DNA of 64,000 nt from Nocardioides lijunqiniae (GTDB lineage: Bacteria > Actinomycetota > Actinomycetes > Propionibacteriales > Nocardioidaceae): positions 44,033 through 108,032 of the forward strand of contig NZ_JACJGM010000022.1 in NCBI RefSeq assembly GCF_015024225.1, in the 5' to 3' direction. The notes beneath the pieces were generated by a model. The model was given only the letters and a program-made list of their open reading frames with translations, did no database searches and was not told the origin of the DNA. The position numbers and the translations under genes are program-made. Shown here piece after piece: positions 9,485 through 18,331 of this stretch (positions are counted from its first letter, which is position 1; the number at the start of each line of letters is the position of its first letter).

Positions 9485-10129
9485 TCACCCGCCGGGTGGG
9501 GCGTCGACGTCGGCGTCGGATCCGCCGCCCGTCGGGGCAGGTCGCACCAGCGCGACGCCGAAGCCCACCGCCACTCCCGCGACCGCGGCCATGACCGCCG
9601 CCGCCCACCAGCCGCCGGCCAGCCCGACGAGTCCGAGGCTCATGCCGGCGACCACCAGGCCGGAGCCGGCGGGACGCGAGCGGCGTGCCCAGCAGTGCGG
9701 AGCGCCCAGCAGCAGCGCGCCACCGAGGCCGAGGAGCGCCACCCCCAGCGGTCCGGTGGCACGACGTGGACCCCAGTCGAGGGTGGGCACCCGCTCGCCG
9801 TCGGCGCCCTCGAGCTGGACCACGGAGCCGTCCCAGAGGTAGGCGGTGGCCGGGCCGCCCTCGAGGCCGCGGGAGTCCAGCACGGTGACGGAGGTGTCGG
9901 GCCGGCGCGGGCGGGTGAGGGTCCAGAGGTCGGCCCCTCCCCTGCCCTCGTGCCGGTCGAAGTCGAGCGTGCCGGGCGATGCGCGCAGGCACCCGTCGGC
10001 GGGCTCGGACTCCGCGCACACCGGCGCTCTCGTCATCGCGAAGCCGGTCGCGAGGTCGGAGCCACCCTGGAAGGTCATCGCCACACCGAGCAGGAGCAGC
10101 AGCCCCGCGGCGATGGTGCGCAGGCGCAT
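9485..10129 (-). CDS. Membrane protein of unknown function
   Basis: 214 residues from the ATG at 10129. A longer in-frame start at 10249 would run through the terminator hairpin and is not preferred. There is an N-terminal transmembrane segment ('TIAAGLLLLLGVAM'), a probably extracytoplasmic region of about 90 residues containing two cysteines ('APVCAESEPADGCL'), and two or three C-terminal transmembrane segments ('GPLGVALLGLGGALLL', 'AGMSLGLVGLAGGWWAAAVM'). The 'DSRGLEG..TAYLWDGSVVQLEG' stretch suggests a small beta-rich loop. No recognised family; it lies downstream of the methyltransferase operon on the same strand, behind a terminator-like hairpin. Confidence 0.6.
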   Translation of the reverse strand: MRLRTIAAGLLLLLGVAMTFQGGSDLATGFAMTRAPVCAESEPADGCLRASPGTLDFDRHEGRGGADLWTLTRPRRPDTSVTVLDSRGLEGGPATAYLWDGSVVQLEGADGERVPTLDWGPRRATGPLGVALLGLGGALLLGAPHCWARRSRPAGSGLVVAGMSLGLVGLAGGWWAAAVMAAVAGVAVGFGVALVRPAPTGGGSDADVDAPPGG

Positions 10130-10158
10130 GCGGGGGACCTCGGGCGGCTCGAGGAAAT

Positions 10159-10198
10159 GGAAAGACCCGCCCACGGTCTCGGGTCCGTAGGCGGGTCT
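10159..10198 (-). terminator. Rho-independent-like terminator after first ABC/methyltransferase operon
   Basis: Perfect 9-bp inverted repeat AGACCCGCC/GGCGGGTCT (10163-10171 and 10190-10198) with an 18-nt loop. On the minus strand it is followed by TTCCATTTCC, a modest T-rich tail. It lies 75 nt beyond the stop of the methyltransferase gene and before the next minus-strand gene. Confidence 0.55.
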
Positions 10199-10273
10199 GA
10201 GGAAGACACTATGCGGGAGCCGGCAACATCCGTTCCACGATTCGTCCACAGTTCGGGAACAAGCCGGTACGGG

Positions 10274-11071
10274 TCACCGCACGGCGTAGAGCACGATGTC
10301 GTCCAGGTAGCGCCAGACGGTGCCGGTCTCGCGGAAGCCGGCGCTGCGCAGGGTCTCGAGGTGGAAGCCGAGGCTGACCTTGGGCGGCGGGGTGTGAAGC
10401 TCCTGCCCCCAGGTCTCGCGGCGGCGAGCGGCGGCGTCGGCGTAGTGCGGGACCGACTCCGCGGCGTCCCACCAGGCGTCCCAGGTGTCGACGCCGCCGG
10501 AGCCGAAGGCGGCAGACTGCACGCGCTCGTCGTCACGGGCGGCGATGCCGAGCAGGGTGGGCTCGGTGGCCTCGTCGTAGAGCAGGTGGTCGCCGTTGAG
10601 GACGATGCCGCCGGGGCGGACGAGGCCGGCGAGCTCGAAGTAGACGCGGGCGAGGGCGCCGGGCTGGAGCCAGTGCAGGGCGGTGGAGCTCACGACCGCG
10701 TCGTACGGCGCGCCGGCGACGCGGGCGTCGCTCACCCAGGCCGGGTCGTCGAGGTCGAGGCACGCGACGCTGGAGCCGGGACGGTCGGGGACGAGGTCCT
10801 CGGCGATCGCGGTGAGCAGCGGGTCCTTGTCGACCACGACGACCTGCGCGTGGGGCAGCTCGGCGAGGACGGCCGCGGCCAGCGAGCCGGTGCCGCCCGC
10901 GAGGTCCAGGACCCGCGGCTGCGCCACGTCGGAGCAGACGTCGGCGACGACGCGGGCGATGGTGGCGAAGCGCTCGGCGCGGTGGCGGATGTAGGCCGTC
11001 TGCTGCGCCGACCAGCGGCGCTCCAGGTCGCGGGCGGTGTCGAGCCTCGTGGTGTCGGTGGTGGTGGTCAT
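10274..11071 (-). CDS. Class I SAM-dependent methyltransferase, last gene of transporter operon 1
   Basis: 265 residues with a Rossmann methyltransferase core: motif I 'VLDLAGGTGSLAAAV', acidic residue of motif II 'VVVVDKDP', then 'YDAVVSSTALHWL' and 'LVRPGGIVLNGDHLL'. The ATG overlaps the stop of the ABC ATPase gene by 4 nt (ATGA), so it is translationally coupled to the importer. The second importer operon in this window has a methyltransferase in the same position. The substrate is unknown; modification of an imported ligand or a linked regulatory role is inference. Confidence 0.8.
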   Translation of the reverse strand: MTTTTDTTRLDTARDLERRWSAQQTAYIRHRAERFATIARVVADVCSDVAQPRVLDLAGGTGSLAAAVLAELPHAQVVVVDKDPLLTAIAEDLVPDRPGSSVACLDLDDPAWVSDARVAGAPYDAVVSSTALHWLQPGALARVYFELAGLVRPGGIVLNGDHLLYDEATEPTLLGIAARDDERVQSAAFGSGGVDTWDAWWDAAESVPHYADAAARRRETWGQELHTPPPKVSLGFHLETLRSAGFRETGTVWRYLDDIVLYAVR

Positions 11072-11835
11072 GCCGTTCCTTTCGTGGGGAGGGTGAACTC
11101 GAAGTGCGGATGGTGGCCGGCGTGCACCGCGGTGGTCACGCCGTAGACGGGGTCGAGCACGGACGGCACCAGGACCTCTGCCGGCGGCCCGTCCGCGACC
11201 ACGCGGCCGTGGTCCATGACGACCACGACGTCGGCCCAGCGGGCGGCGGCGTCGAGGTCGTGCAGGACCACGACGCTCGTGGGCGCGATGTCGCGGACCA
11301 GGCCGAGCACCTCGAGCTGGTGGCGCGGGTCCAGGTGGTTGGTCGGCTCGTCGAGCAGCGCGTGACCGGGCGCCTGCACGAGCACGCGGGCGATCGCGAG
11401 CCGCTGGAGCTCGCCGCCGGACAGGACCCCGACCCGCGAGGTGGCGCGGTCGGCGAGCCCGACGCGGTCGAGCGCCTCGGCGACGAGCTCGTCGGTGCGC
11501 CGCGGGCGGCCCACGAGACCGCCGGCACGGGCCAGCGCCCCGAGGCCGGCCTCCTCGGCGACCGTGAGCGACGGGTCGGCGTCGCCGCGCTGGGCGACGA
11601 GCCCGACCCGCCTGGCGAGGCGCCGGCGCGACAGGGACGTCGCGTCGGCGCCGTCGACCAGCACCCGACCGCCGTACCGCTGCCCCGCGCGGACCACCGC
11701 ACGCAGCAGGGTGGACTTGCCGCTGCCGTTGGGGCCGACGATCGCGACCAGGGCGCCCGTCGCGACGGTGAGGTCGGTCGGGTGCAGCAGCACCGTCGCG
11801 CCGGCGCGGACGGTCAGGCCGCGGAGCTCGATCAC
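11068..11835 (-). CDS. FecE/BtuD-type ABC transporter ATP-binding protein (importer 1)
   Basis: 255 residues with Walker A 'GPNGSGKST', Q-loop region 'GLVAQRGDADPS', signature 'LSGGELQRLAIARVL' and Walker B/D-loop 'HALLDEPTNHLDPRHQ'. This subfamily energises FecCD permeases that import iron-siderophore, haem, cobalamin or related chelates. The GTG start overlaps the lipoprotein stop (GTGA), and its own stop overlaps the methyltransferase start. Confidence 0.9.
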   Translation of the reverse strand: MIELRGLTVRAGATVLLHPTDLTVATGALVAIVGPNGSGKSTLLRAVVRAGQRYGGRVLVDGADATSLSRRRLARRVGLVAQRGDADPSLTVAEEAGLGALARAGGLVGRPRRTDELVAEALDRVGLADRATSRVGVLSGGELQRLAIARVLVQAPGHALLDEPTNHLDPRHQLEVLGLVRDIAPTSVVVLHDLDAAARWADVVVVMDHGRVVADGPPAEVLVPSVLDPVYGVTTAVHAGHHPHFEFTLPTKGTA

Positions 11836-12830
11836 CCGAGGCCGGCGAGGAGCTCGCGCAGCTGCGCGGGGCCCTGGAGGCTCAGCACCGACGGCGGGTC
11901 GGTGTAGGAGAACGGCAGGGCGACGACGCGGCCGTCGCGCACGGCGTCGAGGTCATCGACGCCGGGGGCGGAGGCGAAGGCGTCGAGGGTCTCCTGCGGG
12001 TCACCGCCGGAGTAGAGCAGCACGATCGTGCCCGGGTCGCGCGACAGGACGTCCTCGACGTTGACGTCGAAGACCCGCTCGTCGGAGTCGGCGTAGACGT
12101 TGGTCAGGCCGGCGGCCTCGAAGACCGGGGTCACCATGCTCGGTCCGCCGTACGGCGAGAGCACGCTGCCGCCGGAGGAGACGTAGAGGGCGACCGCCGT
12201 GCCGGCGTCGGGAGCGGTCTCGGCCGCCAGCTCGGCCTCACCGTCGGCGACGACCTCGTCGGCACGCTCGGACTCGCCGAGGATCGTGCCCAGGTCGCGC
12301 ACCTCGGTCCAGACGCGGTCGAAGGTCGCGGTCTCGCTGAGCTCGGGGCCCGGGTCGTTGCAGTAGGCGGTCGGCACGTAGAGCGGGATGCCGGCGCGCT
12401 CCAGCGCGGCGCGGTCGACGGCGTTCTCCGGGGCGATGACCAGGTCGGGCGCGGCGCCGAGCAGCGCCTCCTGCGAGACGACCGAGCCGCCGGTCGCGTT
12501 GGTCTCGGTCGAGAGCAGCTCCAGGGAGCCGAGGGCGTCGTACGTCGCGTCGTCGTAGAGGCCCTCCTGGAGGTCCGCGGTGATGGCGACGACGCGGTCG
12601 ATCGCGCCCAGGGCCTCGAGGTTGGCCACGGGGTCGTTGTTGACCAGGACGACCCGCTCGGGCGGCGCCTCGACGGTGACGGTGTGGCCGCAGTTCTGGA
12701 TCTCGACGGCCGAGCTGGAGCCGGACGACTCCTGGTCGTCGTCGGCGTCGGCGGCGCAACCGGCGAGCGGCAGCGCGAGCGCCAGCGCGAGGGCGGGCGC
12801 GAGGACGGGCAGGCGGAGGTGGGACAGCAC
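11832..12830 (-). CDS. Substrate-binding lipoprotein of importer 1 (FecB/BtuF type)
   Basis: 332 residues from the GTG at 12830, chosen because AGGAG stands 5 nt upstream; the in-frame start at 12887 lies inside the permease region. Lipoprotein signal with lipobox LAGC (Cys25), then an Asp-rich linker and a Peripla_BP_2 fold ('PPERVVLVNNDPVANLEALG', 'EALLGAAPDLVIAPENAV', 'DPGTIVLLYSGGDP'). It binds the ligand outside the membrane and presents it to the FecCD permease. The ligand is not readable from sequence; the upstream Fur/Zur-like box favours a metal or metal chelate. Confidence 0.88.
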   Translation of the reverse strand: MLSHLRLPVLAPALALALALPLAGCAADADDDQESSGSSSAVEIQNCGHTVTVEAPPERVVLVNNDPVANLEALGAIDRVVAITADLQEGLYDDATYDALGSLELLSTETNATGGSVVSQEALLGAAPDLVIAPENAVDRAALERAGIPLYVPTAYCNDPGPELSETATFDRVWTEVRDLGTILGESERADEVVADGEAELAAETAPDAGTAVALYVSSGGSVLSPYGGPSMVTPVFEAAGLTNVYADSDERVFDVNVEDVLSRDPGTIVLLYSGGDPQETLDAFASAPGVDDLDAVRDGRVVALPFSYTDPPSVLSLQGPAQLRELLAGLG

Positions 12831-12883
12831 GGGGGCTCCTTGACGGGCGGTGGGTGACAGCGGGTGGCGCGGACGGATGGTTC

Positions 12884-13990
12884 TCACAGCGACTGCGCCC
12901 CCGAGCGGCGCAGGAGCACGAGCAGGAGGGGCGCGCCGACGATGCCGGTGACGACCCCGACGGGGATCTCGCGCGGGTCGAGGGCGGTGCGGGCGACGGT
13001 GTCGGCGACGACCAGGACGAGCGCGCCGAGCAGCGCGGAGGCGGGTACGACGGCGCGGTGCCGGCCGCCGACGAGGCGGCGCGCGAGGTGCGGCACGACG
13101 AGGCCGACGAAGCCGACCCCGCCCACGGCCGCGACCACGACGCCGACCATGGCGGAGGTCCCGGCCATCACCGCGAAGCGCGCGTGCTCGGGGTGCAGAC
13201 CCGCCGAGCGCGCCGAGTCGTCGCCGGAGCCGAGCGCGTCGATGACCGGTGCGACAAGGACCAGCGCGGTGGTGCCGAGCAGGGTGGCGACGGTGGCGGC
13301 GAGCAGCATCACCGGCTGCACCGAGGCCAGCGAGCCGAGCAGCCAGAAGAGCACCGAGCGGGCCGCCTCCGGTGAGTCGGACCAGAAGAGCAGGAAGTTG
13401 GTGACGGCGTGCAGGGCGTAGCCCACGGCCAGCCCGGCCAGCACCAGCCGCAGCGGTCCGCGCTGCCCCGCGACGCCGCCGAGCAGCATCACGAGCACGA
13501 TCGCGCCCACCGCGCCGATCAGCGCGGAGCCGGAGAGCGCGAGCGCGCTGCCTGCGCCGATGACCAGCACCGCCACGGCCGCGCCGGCGGAGGCGCCGGC
13601 GTTGAGGCCGAGCAGGTAGGGGTCGGCCAGCGGGTTGCGCACCAGCGCCTGCAGGACCGCGCCGGCCACGCCGAGCGCCGCCCCGGCCACGACGGCCATC
13701 GCCACGCGCGGCGCGCGGGTGCCCCAGACGATGACGTCCTCGGTGCGCGTCCAGCCGGCGTCGTACCGCGTGCCGAGCAGGTGGTGCCCGAGGATCCCGA
13801 GCACGTCAGCCGGTGCGACCCCGACGGGTCCGATCCCGAGGGCCACGGTGGTCGTGGCGAGCAGCAGCGCGAGGAGCAGGAGGTTCAGGCTCCCCTGGCG
13901 ACGGCGCAGGGCGCGGACGGCGACGAGGGCGGCCGAGGGCGCCGCTCCCGCCGGCGCCGGGGTGGCAGCGGGGCTCGTCGTGGTGATCAC
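12884..13990 (-). CDS. FecCD-type ABC transporter permease (importer 1)
   Basis: 368 residues, about ten transmembrane helices, with family motifs 'RAPRVAMAVVAGAALGVAGA', 'LQALVRNPLADPYLLGLNAG' and 'GFVGLVVPHLARRLVG' (the EAA-like coupling region). It is the first gene of the permease-lipoprotein-ATPase-methyltransferase operon. The GTG start has no Shine-Dalgarno and sits 7 nt after a Fur-box-like palindrome that also contains a GATAAT -10-like sequence, so a very short leader and direct repression are likely. Confidence 0.88.
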   Translation of the reverse strand: MITTTSPAATPAPAGAAPSAALVAVRALRRRQGSLNLLLLALLLATTTVALGIGPVGVAPADVLGILGHHLLGTRYDAGWTRTEDVIVWGTRAPRVAMAVVAGAALGVAGAVLQALVRNPLADPYLLGLNAGASAGAAVAVLVIGAGSALALSGSALIGAVGAIVLVMLLGGVAGQRGPLRLVLAGLAVGYALHAVTNFLLFWSDSPEAARSVLFWLLGSLASVQPVMLLAATVATLLGTTALVLVAPVIDALGSGDDSARSAGLHPEHARFAVMAGTSAMVGVVVAAVGGVGFVGLVVPHLARRLVGGRHRAVVPASALLGALVLVVADTVARTALDPREIPVGVVTGIVGAPLLLVLLRRSGAQSL

Positions 13991-13997
13991 AGACGAG

Positions 13998-14010
13998 AAT
14001 GATTATCATT
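13998..14010 (-). promoter_or_regulatory. Fur/Zur-box-like operator overlapping the promoter of importer 1
   Basis: Perfect 6-1-6 palindrome AATGATAATCATT (minus strand). Extended to 19 bp it matches the classical Fur consensus GATAATGATAATCATTATC at 16 positions. In actinobacteria iron control usually uses DtxR/IdeR, while Fur-family boxes of this kind are commonly Zur sites, so zinc is a fair possibility. It overlaps a GATAAT -10-like hexamer just upstream of the permease start, as expected for a repressor site. Confidence 0.6.
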
Positions 14011-14060
14011 TTGCTTAGGAAGTGCAAGTCGGGGGCTCTAGCCGGCTGGCGCAGGGCGCA

Positions 14061-14148
14061 GTTTCCCCAAGGGATGCAGGCGAAGCTGCACTTCCCACGG
14101 TCTGCAGCGCGAGGGAAGTGACGCTCGGGCTGCATCCCTTGGGGAAAC
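14061..14148. repeat. 88-bp palindromic element, copy 1
   Basis: Outer 19-bp perfect arms GTTTCCCCAAGGGATGCAG (14061-14079) and its complement (14130-14148), 9-nt spacers, inner 8-bp perfect arms CACTTCCC/GGGAAGTG (14089-14096, 14113-14120), and a central CTGCAG exactly on the dyad. It starts 21 nt after the stop codon of the NicO gene (reading the minus strand) and ends 70 nt before the permease start. A second copy with the same architecture and the same 21-nt spacing lies at 19544-19631. It may serve as a terminator or insulator, or be a REP-like mobile palindrome. Confidence 0.85.
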
Positions 14149-14169
14149 CGCCCCCCCTCCGCTCCGCGC

Positions 14170-14979
14170 TCAGGCGGCCGCGAGGTTGCTGACCGCAAGG
14201 GCCGTGAGTCCCAGGCCGATGGCGGTGATGCTGCCGGCGGCGATGACGGGCGCGACGCGCGACGCGAGGTCGACGACCCGGCGCGACTCCGCGAGCCGGA
14301 TGACGAAGGACTTCCCGGCCAGGGCCAGCAGCCCCACGCCGAACAGCACGCCGGCCAGGCCGAGGCCGAAGACCAGCACGAGCACCAGGGCCAGCCCGGA
14401 GCGCCCGCTGAAGAGTCCCGCCACCAGCACCAGGAAGGCGGCCGGGGACGGCGTGAGGCCGCCGGAGATCCCGAGCAGGATGATGCTGGGCCGACTCACG
14501 CCCACCTCGTGCCCATGACCGTGTCCATGTCCATGTCCGTGCCCGTGGCCGTGCCCGTGGCCGTGGCCGTGACCGTGACCGAGCCCCGAGCGCGCGCTGC
14601 GGAGATGGCGCCGGATCAGCCACACGCCCAGCGAGACGACCAGCAGCCCGGCGACCAGCTGCAGGGCGCTGGTCAGCTGGCGCAGCTCGATGAGGCCCGA
14701 GAGGTCGAAGAAGGTCCACGCGACGGCGAGCACGAGCACCGACAGCGTGTGCATGACCGCGACGGAGCCCCCGAGCCAGGCGGCGTCGCGCACCTTGCCG
14801 TCGGAGCCGACGAGGTAGGCGGCGGCCAGGCTCTTGCCGTGACCGGGCCCGACCGCGTGCGCGGCCCCGGCGACGAACGCGATCACCAGCGCGAGCGGCG
14901 CGAAGTGGGGCGAGTCGATGGCGGCGACGAGCCGGTCGCCGAGCTCGGCGGCTCCCAGCGGGTCGATGGCGAGGGTCAC
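14170..14979 (-). CDS. NicO/RcnA-family nickel/cobalt exporter with His-Gly loop
   Basis: 269 residues, six or seven transmembrane helices. Family signatures are 'HAVGPGHGKSLAAAYLVG' near residue 40 and 'GISGGLTPSPAAFLVLVAG' in the second half. Between them lies a cytoplasmic loop of twelve alternating His-Gly pairs, a metal-binding feature typical of RcnA/HupE-like metal transporters. The GTG start overlaps the stop of the HPFG protein gene (GTGA). Export of Ni2+/Co2+ is the usual role of RcnA-type members, but uptake members exist, so direction is inferred from the loop and signature motifs only. Confidence 0.82.
   Translation of the reverse strand: MTLAIDPLGAAELGDRLVAAIDSPHFAPLALVIAFVAGAAHAVGPGHGKSLAAAYLVGSDGKVRDAAWLGGSVAVMHTLSVLVLAVAWTFFDLSGLIELRQLTSALQLVAGLLVVSLGVWLIRRHLRSARSGLGHGHGHGHGHGHGHGHGHGHGHGHEVGVSRPSIILLGISGGLTPSPAAFLVLVAGLFSGRSGLALVLVLVFGLGLAGVLFGVGLLALAGKSFVIRLAESRRVVDLASRVAPVIAAGSITAIGLGLTALAVSNLAAA
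14509..14580. repeat. Twelve-unit hexanucleotide repeat encoding (His-Gly)12
   Basis: 72 bases made of twelve 6-nt units, each a His codon plus a Gly codon on the minus strand. Glycine codons vary (all four types) and histidine uses both codons, so the tract seems kept by selection at protein level rather than by recent slippage alone. It forms the metal-binding loop of the NicO protein. Confidence 0.9.
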
Positions 14980-15662
14980 GAGACGGTCCTCCTGCGGCTA
15001 CGGCGTACGACGAGGGCGGCGGCGCCACCCGCTCCCGCCAGCCCGGCGAGGACGCCGGACAGCTGGAGCGCGGCGCTCTGGGCGAGGGCGTCGTCCGCCT
15101 CCTCCGGGCTGGTGGACCAGCGGTGCTCGGTCTTGGTGGCGGAGTAGGCGAAGCGCTGTCCGTGGGGCCCGGTCGCCATCGTCTGGTACGCCGGGTGCAG
15201 GTCGGTGAGCAGCGAGACCCGGACGTCGACGTCGTCGAGCGGGCCCGCGCAGCGGAACTCCAGCCGCACGCCGTCGGAGACCAGGTGCTCGACCGGCAGC
15301 ACGGTCGGGGCGCAGGCCGCCCCCGTGGCCTCGCGGACGACGACGTGCCGGGTGAGGTAGCGGCCCAGCAGGGGCGAGGAGGTCAGCGCGTCCGCGTCAC
15401 GCTTGACGGCGATCAGGCCGCCCGCGCCCTGCGACTCGTCGGCGTCCGTCAGGCCGATCCCGGCGGCGAGGTAGGAGTAGTCGTCCGGGGCGCCCGGCTG
15501 CCAGTGCACCCGGACGACTCCGGCGTCCTCGGCGAGCTCGATCGACACCGTCTGCGGCGGCCCGAACGGGTGGGCCTGCGCCGGGCTCGGCCACAGCAGC
15601 AGACCGAGGGCGGCGACGGCCGTCGCGACCGTCGCGGCGGCACGCGATCGTCGCGCGGGCAT
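14976..15662 (-). CDS. Secreted, membrane-anchored partner protein of the NicO exporter
   Basis: 228 residues from the ATG at 15662, with GAGGAG about 7 nt upstream; longer in-frame starts run into the neighbouring gene. A Sec signal peptide ends AQA, so the mature protein begins HPFGPPQ. An extracellular beta-rich domain follows ('DDYSYLAAGIGLTDADES', 'LPVEHLVSDGVRLEFRCAG', two cysteines), and a C-terminal transmembrane anchor ends in Arg residues ('LVVRRSRRRTVS'). Similar domains are commonly encoded beside, or fused to, NicO/HupE transporters, so a metal-handling role is plausible. The stop overlaps the NicO start. Confidence 0.7.
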   Translation of the reverse strand: MPARRSRAAATVATAVAALGLLLWPSPAQAHPFGPPQTVSIELAEDAGVVRVHWQPGAPDDYSYLAAGIGLTDADESQGAGGLIAVKRDADALTSSPLLGRYLTRHVVVREATGAACAPTVLPVEHLVSDGVRLEFRCAGPLDDVDVRVSLLTDLHPAYQTMATGPHGQRFAYSATKTEHRWSTSPEEADDALAQSAALQLSGVLAGLAGAGGAAALVVRRSRRRTVS

Positions 15663-15693
15663 GACCAGCTCCTCGTCCGGCGGCCGTCGCGCG

Positions 15694-15711
15694 GCGCTCC
15701 TGGAGGAGCGC
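15694..15711. promoter_or_regulatory. Hairpin in the leader of the HPFG/NicO operon
   Basis: Perfect inverted repeat GCGCTCCT-GG-AGGAGCGC, 32 nt upstream of the ATG at 15662. It could be a leader hairpin of this operon or the terminator of the preceding methyltransferase gene. No T-tract follows, so the role is uncertain. Confidence 0.35.
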
Positions 15712-15820
15712 GCCGCGACCGCGGACGCAGTCCATCGTGGGCCCGGTAATGAACCGCTGTCGCAGCGTGGCGCCCAGGGGTACGGGACGTGAACAGCGCC
15801 GGGCGGCGCCCGACCGGACG

Positions 15821-16500
15821 CTAGGGCCGGCGGCCGGTGACGAGGTACTGCAGCTGCACCTCGTGCCCGGGCGCCACGCCGAGCCGGCGGTCGAGCTCGA
15901 GGACCTCGTGCAGCGGCGTCACCTCGACGTCGACGAGACCGCCCTCGCGCAGCACCTCGGCGGTCCGGTCGATGCTCGTGGCCTCGGCAACGGGCAGCGC
16001 CCGGCGGGCCGCGTCGTCGTACAGGTCGCCCAGCCCCTGCGGGAACCACGTGCTGTCGGCCATCGCCACCACCCCGCCGGGGCGCAGCAGCAGGATCCAG
16101 CTGGCCACCGCGACGAGCGGCTCGCGCAGGGTCCACATCACGTAGCGCCCGGTGATCGCGTCGAAGGAGCCGGCCGGGAAGTCGGGGCGCACGGCGTCGC
16201 CGCTGAGGATCCGCGGCGGGGACTCGAGGGCGGCGGCGTGCTCCCGCGCGCGGTCCAGCATCGCGGGCGCGAGGTCGATCCCGGTCGTGCGGTGCCCGAG
16301 GCGCGCGAGCAGGCAGGCGACGTGCCCGCTGCCCGTGCCGACGTCGAGCACGTCGGACGGCGCAGGCGGCAGCGCCGAGGACCAGATCCGACTCCAGATC
16401 TCGGTGTCGAGCTCGCGGCGCTCGGCGCGCTGCTGGTAGTCGTCGTACGACGGCGCGCGCTGCGACCAGTACGCGTCGATGGTGTCCTGGACGGGTCGGA

Positions 16501-16504
<4 letters not shown>
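15821..16504 (-). CDS. Class I SAM-dependent methyltransferase, last gene of transporter operon 2
   Basis: 227 residues, UbiE/Methyltransf_11 type: 'VLDVGTGSGHVACLLARLG' (SAM-binding motif I), 'TTGIDLAPAMLDRAREHA' (motif II acidic residue), 'SFDAITGRYVMWTL' and 'LLRPGGVVAMAD'. The GTG start overlaps the ABC ATPase stop by 4 nt. It fills the same operon position as the methyltransferase of importer 1, although the two proteins are not close copies. Substrate unknown. Confidence 0.82.
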
Positions 16505-17309
<805 letters not shown>

Positions 17310-17313
<4 letters not shown>

Positions 17314-18314
17314 GAGCCCGCTCCGAACCGCTCGACGATCCGCTCGAGCCCCTCGACGGTCAGCGGGGTGGGCGGCTCGGTGAAGTTGAAGAGCTGCGGC
17401 ATCAGGTCGCCGTTGGCGACGGCCGTCAGCTCGTCGGCGCCCGGGAGGTCGCCGATCGCCTTCTCGACGTCGGCCGGGTCGCCCTCGCTGTGGAGCAGGA
17501 CGAGCACGTCCGGGTCGCGGCCCAGGAGCTCCTCCAGGGTGACCTCGAAGACCCGCTCGTCCACGTCGGCGAAGGCGTTCTCGAAGCCGGCCGCGCGCAG
17601 CTGCGCGTCGGCCATCGACTTCGTCCCGTAGGCGTACGTCGTACCGCCCCCGACCGTGGGGTAGAGCACCGCGGCGGTGCGCCCGGACGGCTCCCCGACC
17701 TCGGCCTCCACGGCCGCCAGGCGCGCCTCCAGCTCCGTCACGGCCTGCTGCGCCTCGGCCTCGCGCCCGAACACCCGTCCGTAGGTCTCCAGCTGCGAGG
17801 TGACGTCGTCGAAGTCGGGGTGCTCGACCCCCTGCTCGCAGAGCGCGGGCTCCTCCAGCAGCGGGATGTCGACGGCGCTCAGGGTGTCCCGGGCGAGGTT
17901 GTCGACCTCGCCGAGGACGAGGTCGGGCTCCTCGGCGATGACGACCTCCTTGGAGATCTGGAGGTGCCCGCTGCTGTCGAGCTCGTCGGTCAGCAGCGGC
18001 ACGTCCTCGAGCTCGGCGAGCGTCGCGTCGTCGTAGTACTCCTCGGGGTAGGACCCGGCGCGCGCCGTGACCCGGTCCATGACGCCGAGCTCGTGCAGGA
18101 AGGGCACCGCCGCGCTCTTGAGCAGCACGACCCGCTGGGGGGCACGGTCGAAGGTGACCTCGGCGCCGCAGTTGTCGACGGTGACCGGGTAGTCGCCGGT
18201 GCTGGTCGAGGTGGGTGCCGTCTCGTCGCTGTCGGCGCCGCAGCCGGCGAGCACGGCCGCCAGCCCGAGCGCGAGGGCGGCGGCGACGGCGGGACGGGGT
18301 CGGGCGAGGGACAC
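17310..18314 (-). CDS. Substrate-binding lipoprotein of importer 2
   Basis: 334 residues from the GTG at 18314 with AGGAG 5 nt upstream; the long upstream extension of the frame lies under the permease gene. Lipobox LAGC (Cys25), then a Peripla_BP_2 domain with 'VTVDNCGAEVTFDRAPQRVV', 'LLKSAAVPFLHELGVMDRV', 'SGHLQISKEVVIAEEPDLVL' and 'LYPTVGGGTTYAYG'. The pattern recalls the family described as a proposed F420-0 transporter binding protein (TIGR03868), but an operator resembling a Nur box stands at this operon, so nickel/cobalt or a chelate is an alternative. Confidence 0.85.
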
Positions 18315-18331
18315 GGGGCTCCTAGGTGAGG

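Noticed and set aside
14061..14148. Cobalamin or other riboswitch for the 88-bp palindrome before importer 1
   Set aside because: It is almost fully self-complementary DNA with a dyad-centred CTGCAG and lacks the B12-box type conserved single-stranded segments; it also follows a stop codon at a fixed distance.
14509..14580. CRISPR-like or microsatellite array
   Set aside because: No spacers; the 6-nt units are codons for alternating His-Gly within a NicO protein.
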